From NCBI RefSeq assembly GCF_035989245.1, contig NZ_JAYMFF010000007.1, forward strand, positions 62,001 through 126,000: 64,000 bases of DNA, written 5' to 3'. The position numbers and the translations under genes are program-made. Shown piece after piece: positions 17,693-26,865 of the stretch (positions are counted from its first letter, which is position 1; each line of letters opens with the position of its first letter). The notes under the pieces were generated by a model that was given only the letters and a program-made list of their open reading frames with translations, was not told where the DNA came from and searched no databases. The stretch comes from Adlercreutzia wanghongyangiae (GTDB lineage: Bacteria > Actinomycetota > Coriobacteriia > Coriobacteriales > Eggerthellaceae).

Positions 17693-17722
17693 AGACGCCC
17701 CCGGCATAAGCCGGGGACGTCT
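17693..17722 (-). terminator. Terminator of the Ig-like choline-binding protein gene
   Basis: The stem AGACG/CGTCT plus CCCCGGC/GCCGGGG has one C-A mismatch and an ATAA loop. On the minus strand it is followed by TTTTT (17692-17688). It separates the 17792-19192 gene from the Pce-like operon. Confidence 0.88.
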
Positions 17723-17791
17723 CCCTGGAAAGGGGCCGATCCGAAGACAAGACAAGAACTTCGGCCCTTCCCTGCCGGTTAATGCCGCACG

Positions 17792-19192
17792 TTATTTCGT
17801 GCGATCCCAAACGCCAGAGGCGTTCACGTGATACTTGCCAATCCAGGTGTTGGTGGCCATGGCGCCCGAGCTGGTCAGGTAGTAGTCGCCAACCCACTTG
17901 TTGGCCACCATCGCGCCAGACTCAACGCTGTAGTACCACTTGCCGTCAACCATGTACCAATCGGTATCCATCAGCGGAGTACCGTAGGTGCCCAGGTGAT
18001 ACCACTTGCCACCGATCTTCTGCCAGCCGTAGTTCAGCTCGCCATTGCGCTTTGCATGGTACCACTGAGCCTCATTGGCCTCACCGTCGCTGTTCTTCGT
18101 GGTGTACTTGCCAGTCTCAGAGTCGAAATGCCAGTTGTAGTTATACCAACCGGTGCGCATAACACCGTTGTAGTCAGCCACGTAGTGCTTGCCAGCAGCA
18201 TCCCAGAACGCGCCCGTGCGCAGACCCTCGTTCGCGTAGGTGCCCAGGTAGTACCACTTACCGCCGATCTTGTTCCAGCCCACCTTAGCAGCACCGTTGT
18301 TGGCGCAGTAGGACCAGCTAGGCCAACGATAGCTCTTCTTGCCATTCGCGTAGGTGTAGTAATTGGTGTACTTCTTCTCCACGTCATTCCAGCTCAGGTT
18401 GTTGTTCACCCAACCCTTAGCCATAGCACCGGAAGTCTTGAAGTAATAGGTGTAACCGTCATCGTCAGTCATACCCTCGGCAGCCGCCATCCGGCCACTC
18501 TCGTAGAAGTAGTACCAGGTGCCACCGATCTTCTGCCATTTGTCGGCACGAGCAGCACCATCGCTGCCCAGGTAGAACCACACGGGCTCCCAGCTCTCAT
18601 CCTCCTGGTACTTATACCAGCCGGTGCGCATCTTGCCGTTGGCATCGAAGAAGTACGTCTCGCCGTTCACGTCCAGCGAGCCGTCAGCGGCCTTGGTGCC
18701 GTCGCTGAACACGTAGGTCCAGGCGTTGCCGTCCTTCTTCCAGGCACCCGTCGTCACGTTGATCTCGAACTTATCGGTAATGGTGACGTTCTTCCACTTG
18801 TAGGTAACCTCCACCGTGGCGGTACCCTTGGCAACGGGGGTCAGACGCAGGACAGCGTGATCCTTGTCGCCCTTGCGGCCCGTGGTGTCGATAGCGGCCT
18901 GCAGCACTTTGGTGTCGCTCGACTTCACCGTATAGCAGGACGGAGCATTTACAGACTCCCAGTCGGCGGTCTCAGCGGCGTCCCACTCAGCGTTGTCATT
19001 AACATAGGCGTGAAGATCGCGATAGCTGCTCTCGCCCGTGTAAGTGATGTCTCCACCCGCGCCGTAGATGCTACCGGCTTCGTCAGCGTAAGCGCTCTGG
19101 CTGCACACAGCCGAGAGCGAGAAGGCCAAAGCAGAAGCGGCGGCAGCAGTGAACAGCTTGGAGAGGAGATGCTTTTCCCCAGTCTTAATCAT
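17792..19192 (-). CDS. Choline-binding repeat protein with N-terminal Ig-like region
   Basis: This is a 466-residue secreted protein. The signal peptide (FTAAAASALAFSLSAV core) ends near SAYADEA. Residues about 40-150 lack repeats and include a bacterial Ig-like (Big) stretch, ATVEVTYKWKNVTITDKFEI. After it come about ten divergent 20-residue repeats with unusually long loops (YKYQEDESWEPVWFYL), ending with the shared WVGDYY...WDRTK cap. No catalytic domain is recognised, so it may be an adhesin or structural protein. ATG 19192 has AAGAAAGG 7 bp upstream. Its probable promoter contains a run of ten G between the -35 and extended -10 boxes, suggesting variable expression. Confidence 0.85.
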   Translation of the reverse strand: MIKTGEKHLLSKLFTAAAASALAFSLSAVCSQSAYADEAGSIYGAGGDITYTGESSYRDLHAYVNDNAEWDAAETADWESVNAPSCYTVKSSDTKVLQAAIDTTGRKGDKDHAVLRLTPVAKGTATVEVTYKWKNVTITDKFEINVTTGAWKKDGNAWTYVFSDGTKAADGSLDVNGETYFFDANGKMRTGWYKYQEDESWEPVWFYLGSDGAARADKWQKIGGTWYYFYESGRMAAAEGMTDDDGYTYYFKTSGAMAKGWVNNNLSWNDVEKKYTNYYTYANGKKSYRWPSWSYCANNGAAKVGWNKIGGKWYYLGTYANEGLRTGAFWDAAGKHYVADYNGVMRTGWYNYNWHFDSETGKYTTKNSDGEANEAQWYHAKRNGELNYGWQKIGGKWYHLGTYGTPLMDTDWYMVDGKWYYSVESGAMVANKWVGDYYLTSSGAMATNTWIGKYHVNASGVWDRTK

Positions 19193-19271
19193 AAGCTAAC
19201 CTTTCTTCCATGGAATCTTCCCTCCTTCTTCCTCGTTACCGGCAAAACGAACCTGAAGAAGAGCTTACAGA

Positions 19272-19302
19272 ATAATGACACCCCCCCCCCGCGAGGTGTC
19301 AA
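19272..19302 (-). promoter_or_regulatory. Promoter with a G10 tract in the -35/-10 spacer
   Basis: On the minus strand there is a perfect -35 TTGACA (19302-19297), then CCTCGC and ten G (19290-19281), then the extended -10 TGTCATTAT (19280-19272). The spacer is 19 nt, two more than optimal, so losing one or two G would be expected to strengthen the promoter. It lies 80 bp upstream of the start of the Ig-like choline-binding protein gene. Slippage-based control is inferred by analogy with known homopolymer-spacer promoters. Confidence 0.65.
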
Positions 19303-19420
19303 GACTATTACGGGAAGTTTTCCAAATTTGGTTGCACCAGATAAAACGCCCTTTTGTGCCGCTGCACAAAAGGGCGTTTCTATCACTTTTTGACAGAAGG
19401 TAAAAGCTTTTATTGCGCCC

Positions 19421-22168
19421 CTACCGGGTGCGAGCCCACTTTCCTTCGGTATCCACATAATAGCGGCCGATCCAGGTGTCGGTCGCCATAGCGCCCGAAC
19501 CTGTCACATAGCAATTCCCCACCCAGCGATTCGAGGCCATCGCACCCGAACTATTCAGGTAATACCAGGCGCCGTCAATTTTCTGCCATCCGGTGGCCAT
19601 AGCGCCGCTGGAACGCAAGTAGTACCACGAGCCGCCGACCTTCTTCCAGCCCGTGGCCATGGCGCCACTCGGGTTGAGGTAGTACCACGAGCCGCCCGTC
19701 TTCAGCCAGCCCGTCTTCATCGCGCCCGAACCGCCCAGATAATACCAGGCGCCGTCTACCCGCTGCCAACCCACGGCCATGGCACCATTCGAACGCAGGT
19801 AGTACCACGAGCCGCCGACCTTCTTCCAGCCCGTGGCCATGGCGCCACTCGGGTTGAGGTAGTACCACGAGCCGCCCGTCTTCAGCCAGCCCGTCTTCAT
19901 CGCGCCCGAACCGCCCAGATAATACCAGGCGCCGTCTACCCGCTGCCAACCCACGGCCATGGCACCATTCGAACGCAGGTAGTACCACGAGCCGCCGACC
20001 TTCTTCCAGCCCGTGGCCATGGCGCCACTCGGGTTGAGGTAGTACCACGAGCCGCCCGTCTTCAGCCAGCCCGTCTCCATCGCGCCCGAACCGCCCAGAT
20101 AATACCAGGCGCCGTCTACCCGCTGCCAACCCACGGCCATGGCACCATTCGAACGCAGGTAGTACCACGAGCCGCCGACCTTCTTCCAGCCCGTGGCCAT
20201 GGCGCCACTCGGGTTGAGGTAGTACCACGAGCCGCCCGTCTTCAGCCAGCCCGTCTCCATCGCGCCCGAACCGCCCAGATAATACCAGGCGCCGTCTACC
20301 CGCTGCCAACCCACGGCCATGGCACCATTCGAACGCAGGTAGTACCACGAGCCGCCGACCTTCTTCCAGCCCGTGGCCATGGCGCCACTCGGGTTGAGGT
20401 AGTACCACGAGCCGCCCGTCTTCAGCCAGCCCGTCTCCATGTAGCCGGATCGGTTGAAGTGGTACCACTTGCCGCCAATCTGGCGCCAGCACGATGCGGG
20501 GTAGCCGCCTCTGGCGTCCTGATACCACCAACCGGAGCCATCGTGCCTCCAAGAACCCTTCACTGTTTGAGTCGGCTGACTGACCCCCGCCTGAGCTCCG
20601 GAACTGGTAGGCGGGTCATTCCTGTTGCCGGCCCCATTTTCCGTAAGCGGCGGCGCGGACCACTCCAGAGCCCGGGCAACAGCCGCCTCTGCATTCACAA
20701 CACCGCTCGCGGCCTCCACGGGCTGTCCCAGGTCGGTCGCCGTGTCGCAGAGCACCGAGCGAACCTGCTTCGCGGGAATGCCGGGGTTGGCGCTGCGGAC
20801 CATCGCCGCAACCCCTGCCACCACGGGGCACGCCATCGAGGTGCCGCTCATAAACCCGTAGGTATTCTGGATGCCGTTATAGAAAACGGTACTCAGAATA
20901 GCCTCCCCCGGCGCCGAAATGTCACACCATGTTCCGTAGTTGGAAAACCAAGATCGGGTCGTATTCCCCACGGCCCAAGTGTGGCCATTAATGGTCTTGT
21001 CGCTCGTTTGAGGCAGCGAGAGATCGGAAACGCTGATTACCCCCATCACCTCATCGCACACTGCGGGAACACTGGGGCTGTTCAACCCCTCGTTGCCCGC
21101 TGCGGCGACAATCAACATATCGTTTTCTTCGGTCAATTCAGCGGTCAACTCGTTGAACATGCGAACCAATTCCGCATTCGAGCCCGTGAAGCCCAAACTC
21201 ATGTTCACCACAGAGCAACCTGCGTCCCGGGCATAGCAGAGCGCAAACACGATGTCGTTAAGCTCGGCGCTCGCTACCAAACTCCCGTCTTCCCGAGGTC
21301 GCAAAAGCGAGAAAGCGTCAATAACTACCAAATCTACGAGAGCATTCGCGCGCACCGTGCCCGGGGCGCTCGTGACGCCCGTTACGCCGCCGTTGTCCGC
21401 CTCGGCCGCAATAATGCCCGACACATGGGTTCCGTGGCCCGAGTGCTCGTCTATTGCAGAACCCCCATTGGTGTAGCCATCCCCGCGAAGAGGCGCCGCA
21501 TGCCAAGACGCGTAATTCAACCGGTCGCTCCAAACAACTTCGATACTCTCAGGCCGGTTGATCACATTGAGCAAATCGGGATGATCCAGCGAGGCCCCCG
21601 TATCGATCACGGCGACCTTGGTGCGCGACACGTTCTCTCGGTTGGCCAGCAGACTCCAAGCCGCCGGAGCTTTTACATAGTCGAGATGCCACTGCTGGGA
21701 ACGGTGCTCATCGGTTTTGGCTGCCAAGGATTGTGGCGTTAGATTGACCTCGGGCTCATCATACAGAGTCGCCAAATAATTGGGAACGGCGTACTTCACC
21801 GATTCGTCAGCCGCAATAATATCAGCCGCCTGCTCCACCGTAAGCTCGTCATCGAAATCCACCGTGGTAACGGTGCCCATATCAAATTCCGCCTCGTCCG
21901 ACGCGCTGTTACCGCCAATGAGGTCTGCGGCCGCCTTTTTGTCGGCTTCGGTGGCGCCATCCTCGTAAACAACGACGACCTCGCCGGGAACATAGCCCAG
22001 ATCCACCGGATCGGCCGATCGCTCTCGCGTCGCAGCAGATGCGGGGGAATGCGCGCCTTCGCCTGCGTTCCCATCGGCATACGCAACGCCAACACCACCC
22101 CATCCCGTCAGAAGAGCCAACGACAGGCAAATGCAAAGTGCTTTCTTCCGAATGCCTTCAGCGACCAT
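19421..22168 (-). CDS. Choline-binding subtilase (S8 serine protease)
   Basis: This is a 915-residue secreted protease. It has a signal peptide (1-32), an inhibitor I9-like prodomain (about 58-135) and a subtilisin domain (about 155-515). The catalytic triad is Asp189 (VIDTGAS), His245 (HGTHVSG) and Ser444 (GTSMACP), with the oxyanion Asn359 in AAGNEG. A Ser/Pro linker follows, then about sixteen 20-residue repeats and the WVGNCY...WARTR cap. All catalytic residues are present. The repeats should hold it at the cell wall through choline, where it could process surface proteins. ATG 22168 is preceded by GAGGAG. Most of the array is a perfect 180-bp tandem repeat. Confidence 0.95.
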   Translation of the reverse strand: MVAEGIRKKALCICLSLALLTGWGGVGVAYADGNAGEGAHSPASAATRERSADPVDLGYVPGEVVVVYEDGATEADKKAAADLIGGNSASDEAEFDMGTVTTVDFDDELTVEQAADIIAADESVKYAVPNYLATLYDEPEVNLTPQSLAAKTDEHRSQQWHLDYVKAPAAWSLLANRENVSRTKVAVIDTGASLDHPDLLNVINRPESIEVVWSDRLNYASWHAAPLRGDGYTNGGSAIDEHSGHGTHVSGIIAAEADNGGVTGVTSAPGTVRANALVDLVVIDAFSLLRPREDGSLVASAELNDIVFALCYARDAGCSVVNMSLGFTGSNAELVRMFNELTAELTEENDMLIVAAAGNEGLNSPSVPAVCDEVMGVISVSDLSLPQTSDKTINGHTWAVGNTTRSWFSNYGTWCDISAPGEAILSTVFYNGIQNTYGFMSGTSMACPVVAGVAAMVRSANPGIPAKQVRSVLCDTATDLGQPVEAASGVVNAEAAVARALEWSAPPLTENGAGNRNDPPTSSGAQAGVSQPTQTVKGSWRHDGSGWWYQDARGGYPASCWRQIGGKWYHFNRSGYMETGWLKTGGSWYYLNPSGAMATGWKKVGGSWYYLRSNGAMAVGWQRVDGAWYYLGGSGAMETGWLKTGGSWYYLNPSGAMATGWKKVGGSWYYLRSNGAMAVGWQRVDGAWYYLGGSGAMETGWLKTGGSWYYLNPSGAMATGWKKVGGSWYYLRSNGAMAVGWQRVDGAWYYLGGSGAMKTGWLKTGGSWYYLNPSGAMATGWKKVGGSWYYLRSNGAMAVGWQRVDGAWYYLGGSGAMKTGWLKTGGSWYYLNPSGAMATGWKKVGGSWYYLRSSGAMATGWQKIDGAWYYLNSSGAMASNRWVGNCYVTGSGAMATDTWIGRYYVDTEGKWARTR
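19621..20440 (-). repeat. 180-bp tandem repeat in the subtilase gene
   Basis: About 4.5 copies of a 180-bp unit begin at 19621, 19801, 19981, 20161 and 20341. The only visible change is TTC/CTC in one codon (copies at 19681 and 19861 versus 20041, 20221 and 20401). Each unit encodes three 20-residue modules. Confidence 0.96.
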
Positions 22169-22243
22169 GCTCTCTCCTCACATTGCGTCACCAAACCCCC
22201 GCAAGACACAACCGAACATAGGACCATGGCTCCCCAGCCAACA

Positions 22244-22264
22244 GGCCGCCTCATCCAGGCGGCC
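22244..22264 (-). terminator. Possible hairpin downstream of the membrane protein gene
   Basis: A perfect 7-bp GGCCGCC/GGCGGCC stem has a 7-base loop and no T run. It lies 38 bp beyond the stop of the DUF6541-like gene and could be a weak terminator. Confidence 0.4.
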
Positions 22265-22301
22265 CTCTCCTACTTGCAGGGCAATTGTAGCAAACCGCGC
22301 C

Positions 22302-24344
22302 CTATTCGGCGTCGTCAACTATTCTATAGAGACGCATATCCCCCTCGGATAAAACTACCTCAAAACCGGGGGTTTCATCGGTGATCGCATTGATTCCGCG
22401 CCAGTGATTGGCATCATAGGTAAAGATGTGCGGCGAGGCGGCATCGGCCTCACCGTGGTCGAGCTGCAGCACGTACTTCACGTCAAATTCGCGAACGGCC
22501 TTACGAACGTCATCGTTCGTCGCAATCTCGTTGAGCTTGCCTCGAATGAGCGAGCTCTCGCTCTTCTCAGAACCCGCCCTGTATCCGTTGATAGACCGGT
22601 ACAAAGCGTCGAGCCCTTGCGTGCTCGCAGCGAACACTGAACCATCGTGAGGACTGTTGATGACTACTTCGTCTTCTCCGATCAGAGTCATAGCCTTCTT
22701 GACAAAGTCACATTCCTCTTGATCAAGCACGCCGTTTCTGAGCGTGTACTGCGCTCGCGCGATATCGGTTACCTCGGTGAACGCCGAGCCAACGTCTCCA
22801 AAGCCGATAAGGCGGAAGCCCGGGGAAAACACCCCCATCACAAAAACAAGGCACACGAGGCTCACCGCAATTGCGCGAGAACTCATCTTCGAGTAAGCGC
22901 GCCTTGCCACTGACTGCAGCTTCGAAACAAGCCACGCTAGGAAAACCGCCGCCAGGGGAACAACGCAAAACACCATGTTCGCAGCGACCCGCGGTGCATC
23001 CGAATACCAGAACCCCGCCAGGAAGTGCTGGAGAAAACCCTCAGACGAGATACCGAAACAATAAATAACTGCCATGAGAGCATACGATGCCAAAAGCCAC
23101 AGCTTCTTCCTCTTGAACAACAATAACAGAGCGCCTCCCCCCACGGCCACAGCAAACACCAGTTGCGCACTGAAGTTCGAGAGCGAGAGGAAGGCCACGT
23201 TCGCAACAGCCTGGACCTTTGAGCAGGCGGCGGAGCGTTCATACCAAATCACATCTTGGAGCGGAGGTAGCACGAAAGCGAGCACCCATACCAGAAGCAC
23301 CCCCAAAGCACATCCGCAGGCCGCCAGCAAAGCGCGCTTGCCGCCCCACCCATGCTTCTTTGCGCCATGATATGCCATGCCAACGCAGTACGGCGCAAGA
23401 AACACGCCCATGGTAAATACGGCATTGGGCTGCATAATCGCAATGGAGAAACAGCCCACGAGGAACGCAGTCGCCGGCGCAACACGATCGCGCCAGCTCA
23501 CCCCCAAGCGAGTCGCCAAGATGAAAAGCGAGGCGACAGCGGGGGCAATTGCCATCGAGGCCAAATTGGGAAACAGGGGACCCCAAATAAGAAACTTCCA
23601 CGGAAAGGGAGCAAAGCCCATCACCACCAGCGCGCCAAAGCGAACGACAACCTTCGATTCGGGGAAGAGCGTCGTCATCAGCATGAACATAGATGCTGGG
23701 AAGACGATGGCGATAAGAGTGCCGTTAACCACGTTTGCCGCCTGAGTTGTTGTCAGACCCAGGCAATCGACAATCATCGCTCCCAGAAGATGCCATCCCG
23801 CAGGGTAGAACTGGGAAGTTGAGTTAAACGGCCCCACAGCATCAAGTGCCCCGTAGTTATCAACCGACAGGGTGGACCAAAACCCCGTCTCCGCAAAAGA
23901 TTGCAGAACCGCCAAATGGAACACATTGTCGTAAAGCTGCAGGAACGCAGAAGGCCCATCGAGGTTCTTGACAAAGAACACGCCCGCGAACAACACCCCG
24001 CAAGCAAGGTAGGCGCCCAGGGAAAGCCAGTCGGTAGATACGCCCCGCACAGCGCTCGACTGCCCTCGCGACCCAGATCGTCTGGCGAACACACGAGTAC
24101 AGACGAGCACTGCCGCCGCCACCAGCAGAGCCCCGCCAAACAGCAGCCACCACGAACACAAAATCCCGAGTTTTCCCAAGATGATGGCAAGAAGCTCATA
24201 GATTGCAACCGACACCAAGGGGGCGCAGGCGGCAACATTCGGTTTTGGCAGACGGCTACCTGCCAGGGCCAAAAAACCCGGAAGATAAAGAAGAACGACA
24301 AGAGCAACCGCTCCTGCGAAAGAACCGATCCATGTACCTTCCAT
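22302..24344 (-). CDS. Large polytopic membrane protein, DUF6541-like
   Basis: This is a protein of about 680 residues with about twelve or more hydrophobic helices and a soluble C-terminal domain of about 170 residues (from TLRNGVLDQEECDFVKKAMT). It resembles the DUF6541 family of actinobacterial membrane proteins, often found in cell-surface polysaccharide loci, and has the general look of GT-C type enzymes or polymer-handling proteins. No catalytic motif can be assigned with confidence. The start is ATG 24344 or GTG 24350, and neither has a strong ribosome site. It is divergent from the GT2 gene at 24497. A role in transferring or modifying lipid-linked sugars is inference. Confidence 0.65.
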   Translation of the reverse strand: MEGTWIGSFAGAVALVVLLYLPGFLALAGSRLPKPNVAACAPLVSVAIYELLAIILGKLGILCSWWLLFGGALLVAAAVLVCTRVFARRSGSRGQSSAVRGVSTDWLSLGAYLACGVLFAGVFFVKNLDGPSAFLQLYDNVFHLAVLQSFAETGFWSTLSVDNYGALDAVGPFNSTSQFYPAGWHLLGAMIVDCLGLTTTQAANVVNGTLIAIVFPASMFMLMTTLFPESKVVVRFGALVVMGFAPFPWKFLIWGPLFPNLASMAIAPAVASLFILATRLGVSWRDRVAPATAFLVGCFSIAIMQPNAVFTMGVFLAPYCVGMAYHGAKKHGWGGKRALLAACGCALGVLLVWVLAFVLPPLQDVIWYERSAACSKVQAVANVAFLSLSNFSAQLVFAVAVGGGALLLLFKRKKLWLLASYALMAVIYCFGISSEGFLQHFLAGFWYSDAPRVAANMVFCVVPLAAVFLAWLVSKLQSVARRAYSKMSSRAIAVSLVCLVFVMGVFSPGFRLIGFGDVGSAFTEVTDIARAQYTLRNGVLDQEECDFVKKAMTLIGEDEVVINSPHDGSVFAASTQGLDALYRSINGYRAGSEKSESSLIRGKLNEIATNDDVRKAVREFDVKYVLQLDHGEADAASPHIFTYDANHWRGINAITDETPGFEVVLSEGDMRLYRIVDDAE

Positions 24345-24496
24345 TGCCACCCCACGTCATCATCGCTTACACTCTAAAGCACGCGCTTCCCTCTTGCCGC
24401 CCGAAGCCGACCAAGACCTTCTCCAGGCTCATCAGAGGCAAATCTGTCGTTCCCGCTATAATAGCCCATAAATGATCGACTCTGGAAAGGTGCACA

Positions 24497-25660
24497 ATGA
24501 TTTCCGACAACCGTTCGCTGGTTTCAGTCATCGTCCCTATATACAATGCGGAAACTTTCCTCGCTCAATGCCTCGACAGCATCGCGGGGCAGACCTACCG
24601 TAACCTGGAAATTATCTGCATCAACGATGGCAGTACCGACGGATCCCTCGCCATTCTGCAAGATTACGCCTCCCGGGACAACCGCTTCATTGTCGTAGAC
24701 AAGCAGAACGAAGGCTACGGTACCGGCTGCAACCTGGGCCTCGAACGAGCCCGGGGTCAATGGGTCTCTATCATCGAGCCCGACGACTGGATAGACACCA
24801 CCATGTACGAGGAGATGCTCGACTTCGCCAGCGGCTTTTCCGAGCAGATCGACATCGTAAAGACCCCCTACCGCAACATCAACAACTGGAACGATCCAGC
24901 ACGGCAGAAGGTGACCAACTCGCTTCTGCACAAACGACTGCCAACCTCCCGGAAACCCTTCACTATCGCCGAGCACCCCGTGCTCATCGAGAAGCATCCT
25001 TCCATCTGGTCGGCCATTTATCGGAAAGACTTCTTGGACGAAAACGACATTCGCTTCCCCACCTATCCAGGTGCAGGCTGGGCCGACAACCCCTTCCTCA
25101 TCGAGACCATGGTGTGCGCCAAAGCCATCCTGTTCTTGCATAAGGCCTTCTACAACTACCGCGTCGACCTTCCGTTCTCCACCATCAACCACGCTACCGC
25201 CGATGCCGTGGCGCGGCCCTTCGACCGCTGGATCGACATGACGCGCATCCTGCAAAAGCGCAACGTCACCGACGCGCGCATTCTGCAATCCCACAACTTT
25301 CGAGGCTTTAATTACATCAACGGAGCCATCTACGATGACGGGTGGGAAAATCCCATCGTACAGCAGAAGACGCGCGAGGTCCTCTCCATGATGGATGAGA
25401 ATCTGGTAATGAGCGATCCCAAGTTGAGCAAGCGGTTCAAGACCCTGTACTACGAAGCCCAAGGAAAACCCGCACCCGATATTCCCATGAAAGGACGCGC
25501 AGGCTATCTGCTGGACGAGGCGATTTACTCCCTGCGCGCCTTCGGCCCCCTGGACACCCTCAACCGCCTTCGTAACCTCGTTCTGCCCCCCGCCGAACGC
25601 ACGTCAAGGGAGAAGCTTGAGAAAAAAGCCGAGAAAGCTCGGCGTAAAAGCGCTTCGTAG
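24497..25660 (+). CDS. GT2 glycosyltransferase
   Basis: This 387-residue enzyme has an N-terminal GT-A domain: VSVIVPIYNAETFL, ICINDGSTDGS and IIEPDDWID, where EPDD replaces the usual DxD. The C-terminal half is of the type common in capsule and teichoic acid transferases, ending in a very basic tail (KLEKKAEKARRKSAS) that may sit on the membrane surface. ATG 24497 has a GAAAGG site. It is followed 22 bp later by another GT2 gene in the same direction. The sugar and acceptor are unknown. Confidence 0.87.
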   Translation: MISDNRSLVSVIVPIYNAETFLAQCLDSIAGQTYRNLEIICINDGSTDGSLAILQDYASRDNRFIVVDKQNEGYGTGCNLGLERARGQWVSIIEPDDWIDTTMYEEMLDFASGFSEQIDIVKTPYRNINNWNDPARQKVTNSLLHKRLPTSRKPFTIAEHPVLIEKHPSIWSAIYRKDFLDENDIRFPTYPGAGWADNPFLIETMVCAKAILFLHKAFYNYRVDLPFSTINHATADAVARPFDRWIDMTRILQKRNVTDARILQSHNFRGFNYINGAIYDDGWENPIVQQKTREVLSMMDENLVMSDPKLSKRFKTLYYEAQGKPAPDIPMKGRAGYLLDEAIYSLRAFGPLDTLNRLRNLVLPPAERTSREKLEKKAEKARRKSAS

Positions 25661-25682
25661 CGCCCAACCCGAAAGACGCCCC

Positions 25683-26816
25683 ATGGAAACAAGTCCCGCA
25701 ATTCGCGCATCCATCATCATTCCCGCCTTCAATGCTTCAGCCCATGTTCTCGAAAGCGTGGAGAGCGCACTGCGCCAAACAGAGTCCAATATTGAGGTCA
25801 TCTGCGTCGATGACGGCTCATCTGACAACACAGCAGCTCTTCTGGACCAGGTGGCCGACACAGACACCCGAGTGAAAGTCCTGCGCCAAGCGAACGGTGG
25901 AGGGGGAAAGGCTCGCAATAACGCCCTGGGGATCGCACGCGGAGAATACCTCTTCTTTCTGGATGCCGACGACCTTTTCGATGCGAACATGGTTGAGCGA
26001 ATGACGGCGCTACTCGACGCAAGCAAAGCCGATATGGCGGTTTGCCGCGCCCGCACGCTGAACGATGTTACCGGCATAGAGAACCCCGCCAACTGGGTGT
26101 TCCAGCGAGGCCGCATTCCCCTGCAGCAGCCGTTCAATTGGCGAGACATGCCCAACTACATTTTCAATACCTTCGCCAATGTGCCGTGGAATAAGGCGTT
26201 TCGCCGATCTTTTATCGAAGCCCACGGCCTGCGTTTCCAAGAGCTTCGGCGAACCAACGATTGCCTGTTCGTATGCTCTGCCCTCATGCTGGCACAGAGC
26301 ATTGTGAGCGTGGATGAAGGGCTGGTCACCTATCGCGTGGGAGGATCGACCAACTGTCAGGCAACCAACGATACGTCCAGCCTCGACTTCCTCGCAGCGT
26401 TCACCGCGCTCAAGGCCTTTCTGCAGCAGCGCGATCTGCTTGACCAAGTTGAGCGCAGCTTCACCAATCACGCCCTCGATGCCGTCATGTACAATCTGCA
26501 CACCCTGAAAAGCTACAAGGCGTTCTCGGGGGTGTACGACGAGCTCCCCTCCATAGAATCCGAATTTCATTTTTTGGATCACCCGGACGATTTCTACTAC
26601 GATCAGGAGCAGTGGCTCGACTACAAGGCGCTTAGAACCCTCTCGCAGAGCGAGTGGCTCTTCAATCTAGGGCGCCATCGTCACAATGACATCGTCCGCC
26701 TCGATAACGATCTCTCCGTCACGCATCGAGATCTTGCCGTCGTGCGGGCAAAATACCGCCGAACAACATTGCAGCTTATGAAGAGAGTCCTCCGCCGCAT
26801 CACAAGAAGCAGCTAA
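25683..26816 (+). CDS. GT2 glycosyltransferase
   Basis: This 377-residue GT-A enzyme shows SIIIPAFNASAHVL, CVDDGSSDNT and FLDADDLFD in the first 110 residues, then a C-terminal domain resembling those of the other GT2 proteins in the window. ATG 25683 is chosen over a TTG at 25617 that would overlap the previous gene. GAAAGA precedes the ATG, and the conserved domain begins right after it. It forms a two-gene unit with the preceding GT2 gene and ends at a bidirectional terminator. The substrate is not predictable. Confidence 0.87.
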   Translation: METSPAIRASIIIPAFNASAHVLESVESALRQTESNIEVICVDDGSSDNTAALLDQVADTDTRVKVLRQANGGGGKARNNALGIARGEYLFFLDADDLFDANMVERMTALLDASKADMAVCRARTLNDVTGIENPANWVFQRGRIPLQQPFNWRDMPNYIFNTFANVPWNKAFRRSFIEAHGLRFQELRRTNDCLFVCSALMLAQSIVSVDEGLVTYRVGGSTNCQATNDTSSLDFLAAFTALKAFLQQRDLLDQVERSFTNHALDAVMYNLHTLKSYKAFSGVYDELPSIESEFHFLDHPDDFYYDQEQWLDYKALRTLSQSEWLFNLGRHRHNDIVRLDNDLSVTHRDLAVVRAKYRRTTLQLMKRVLRRITRSS

Positions 26817-26856
26817 AAACCGGCATGCGCAAGGCACTTGCACATGCCGGCGGTTT
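26815..26856. terminator. Bidirectional terminator between GT2 and glf
   Basis: An interrupted stem AAACCGGCATG/CATGCCGGcGGTTT has A-rich and T-rich edges. It sits in the 49-bp gap between convergent genes. Confidence 0.75.
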
Positions 26857-26865
26857 CGCAAACCC

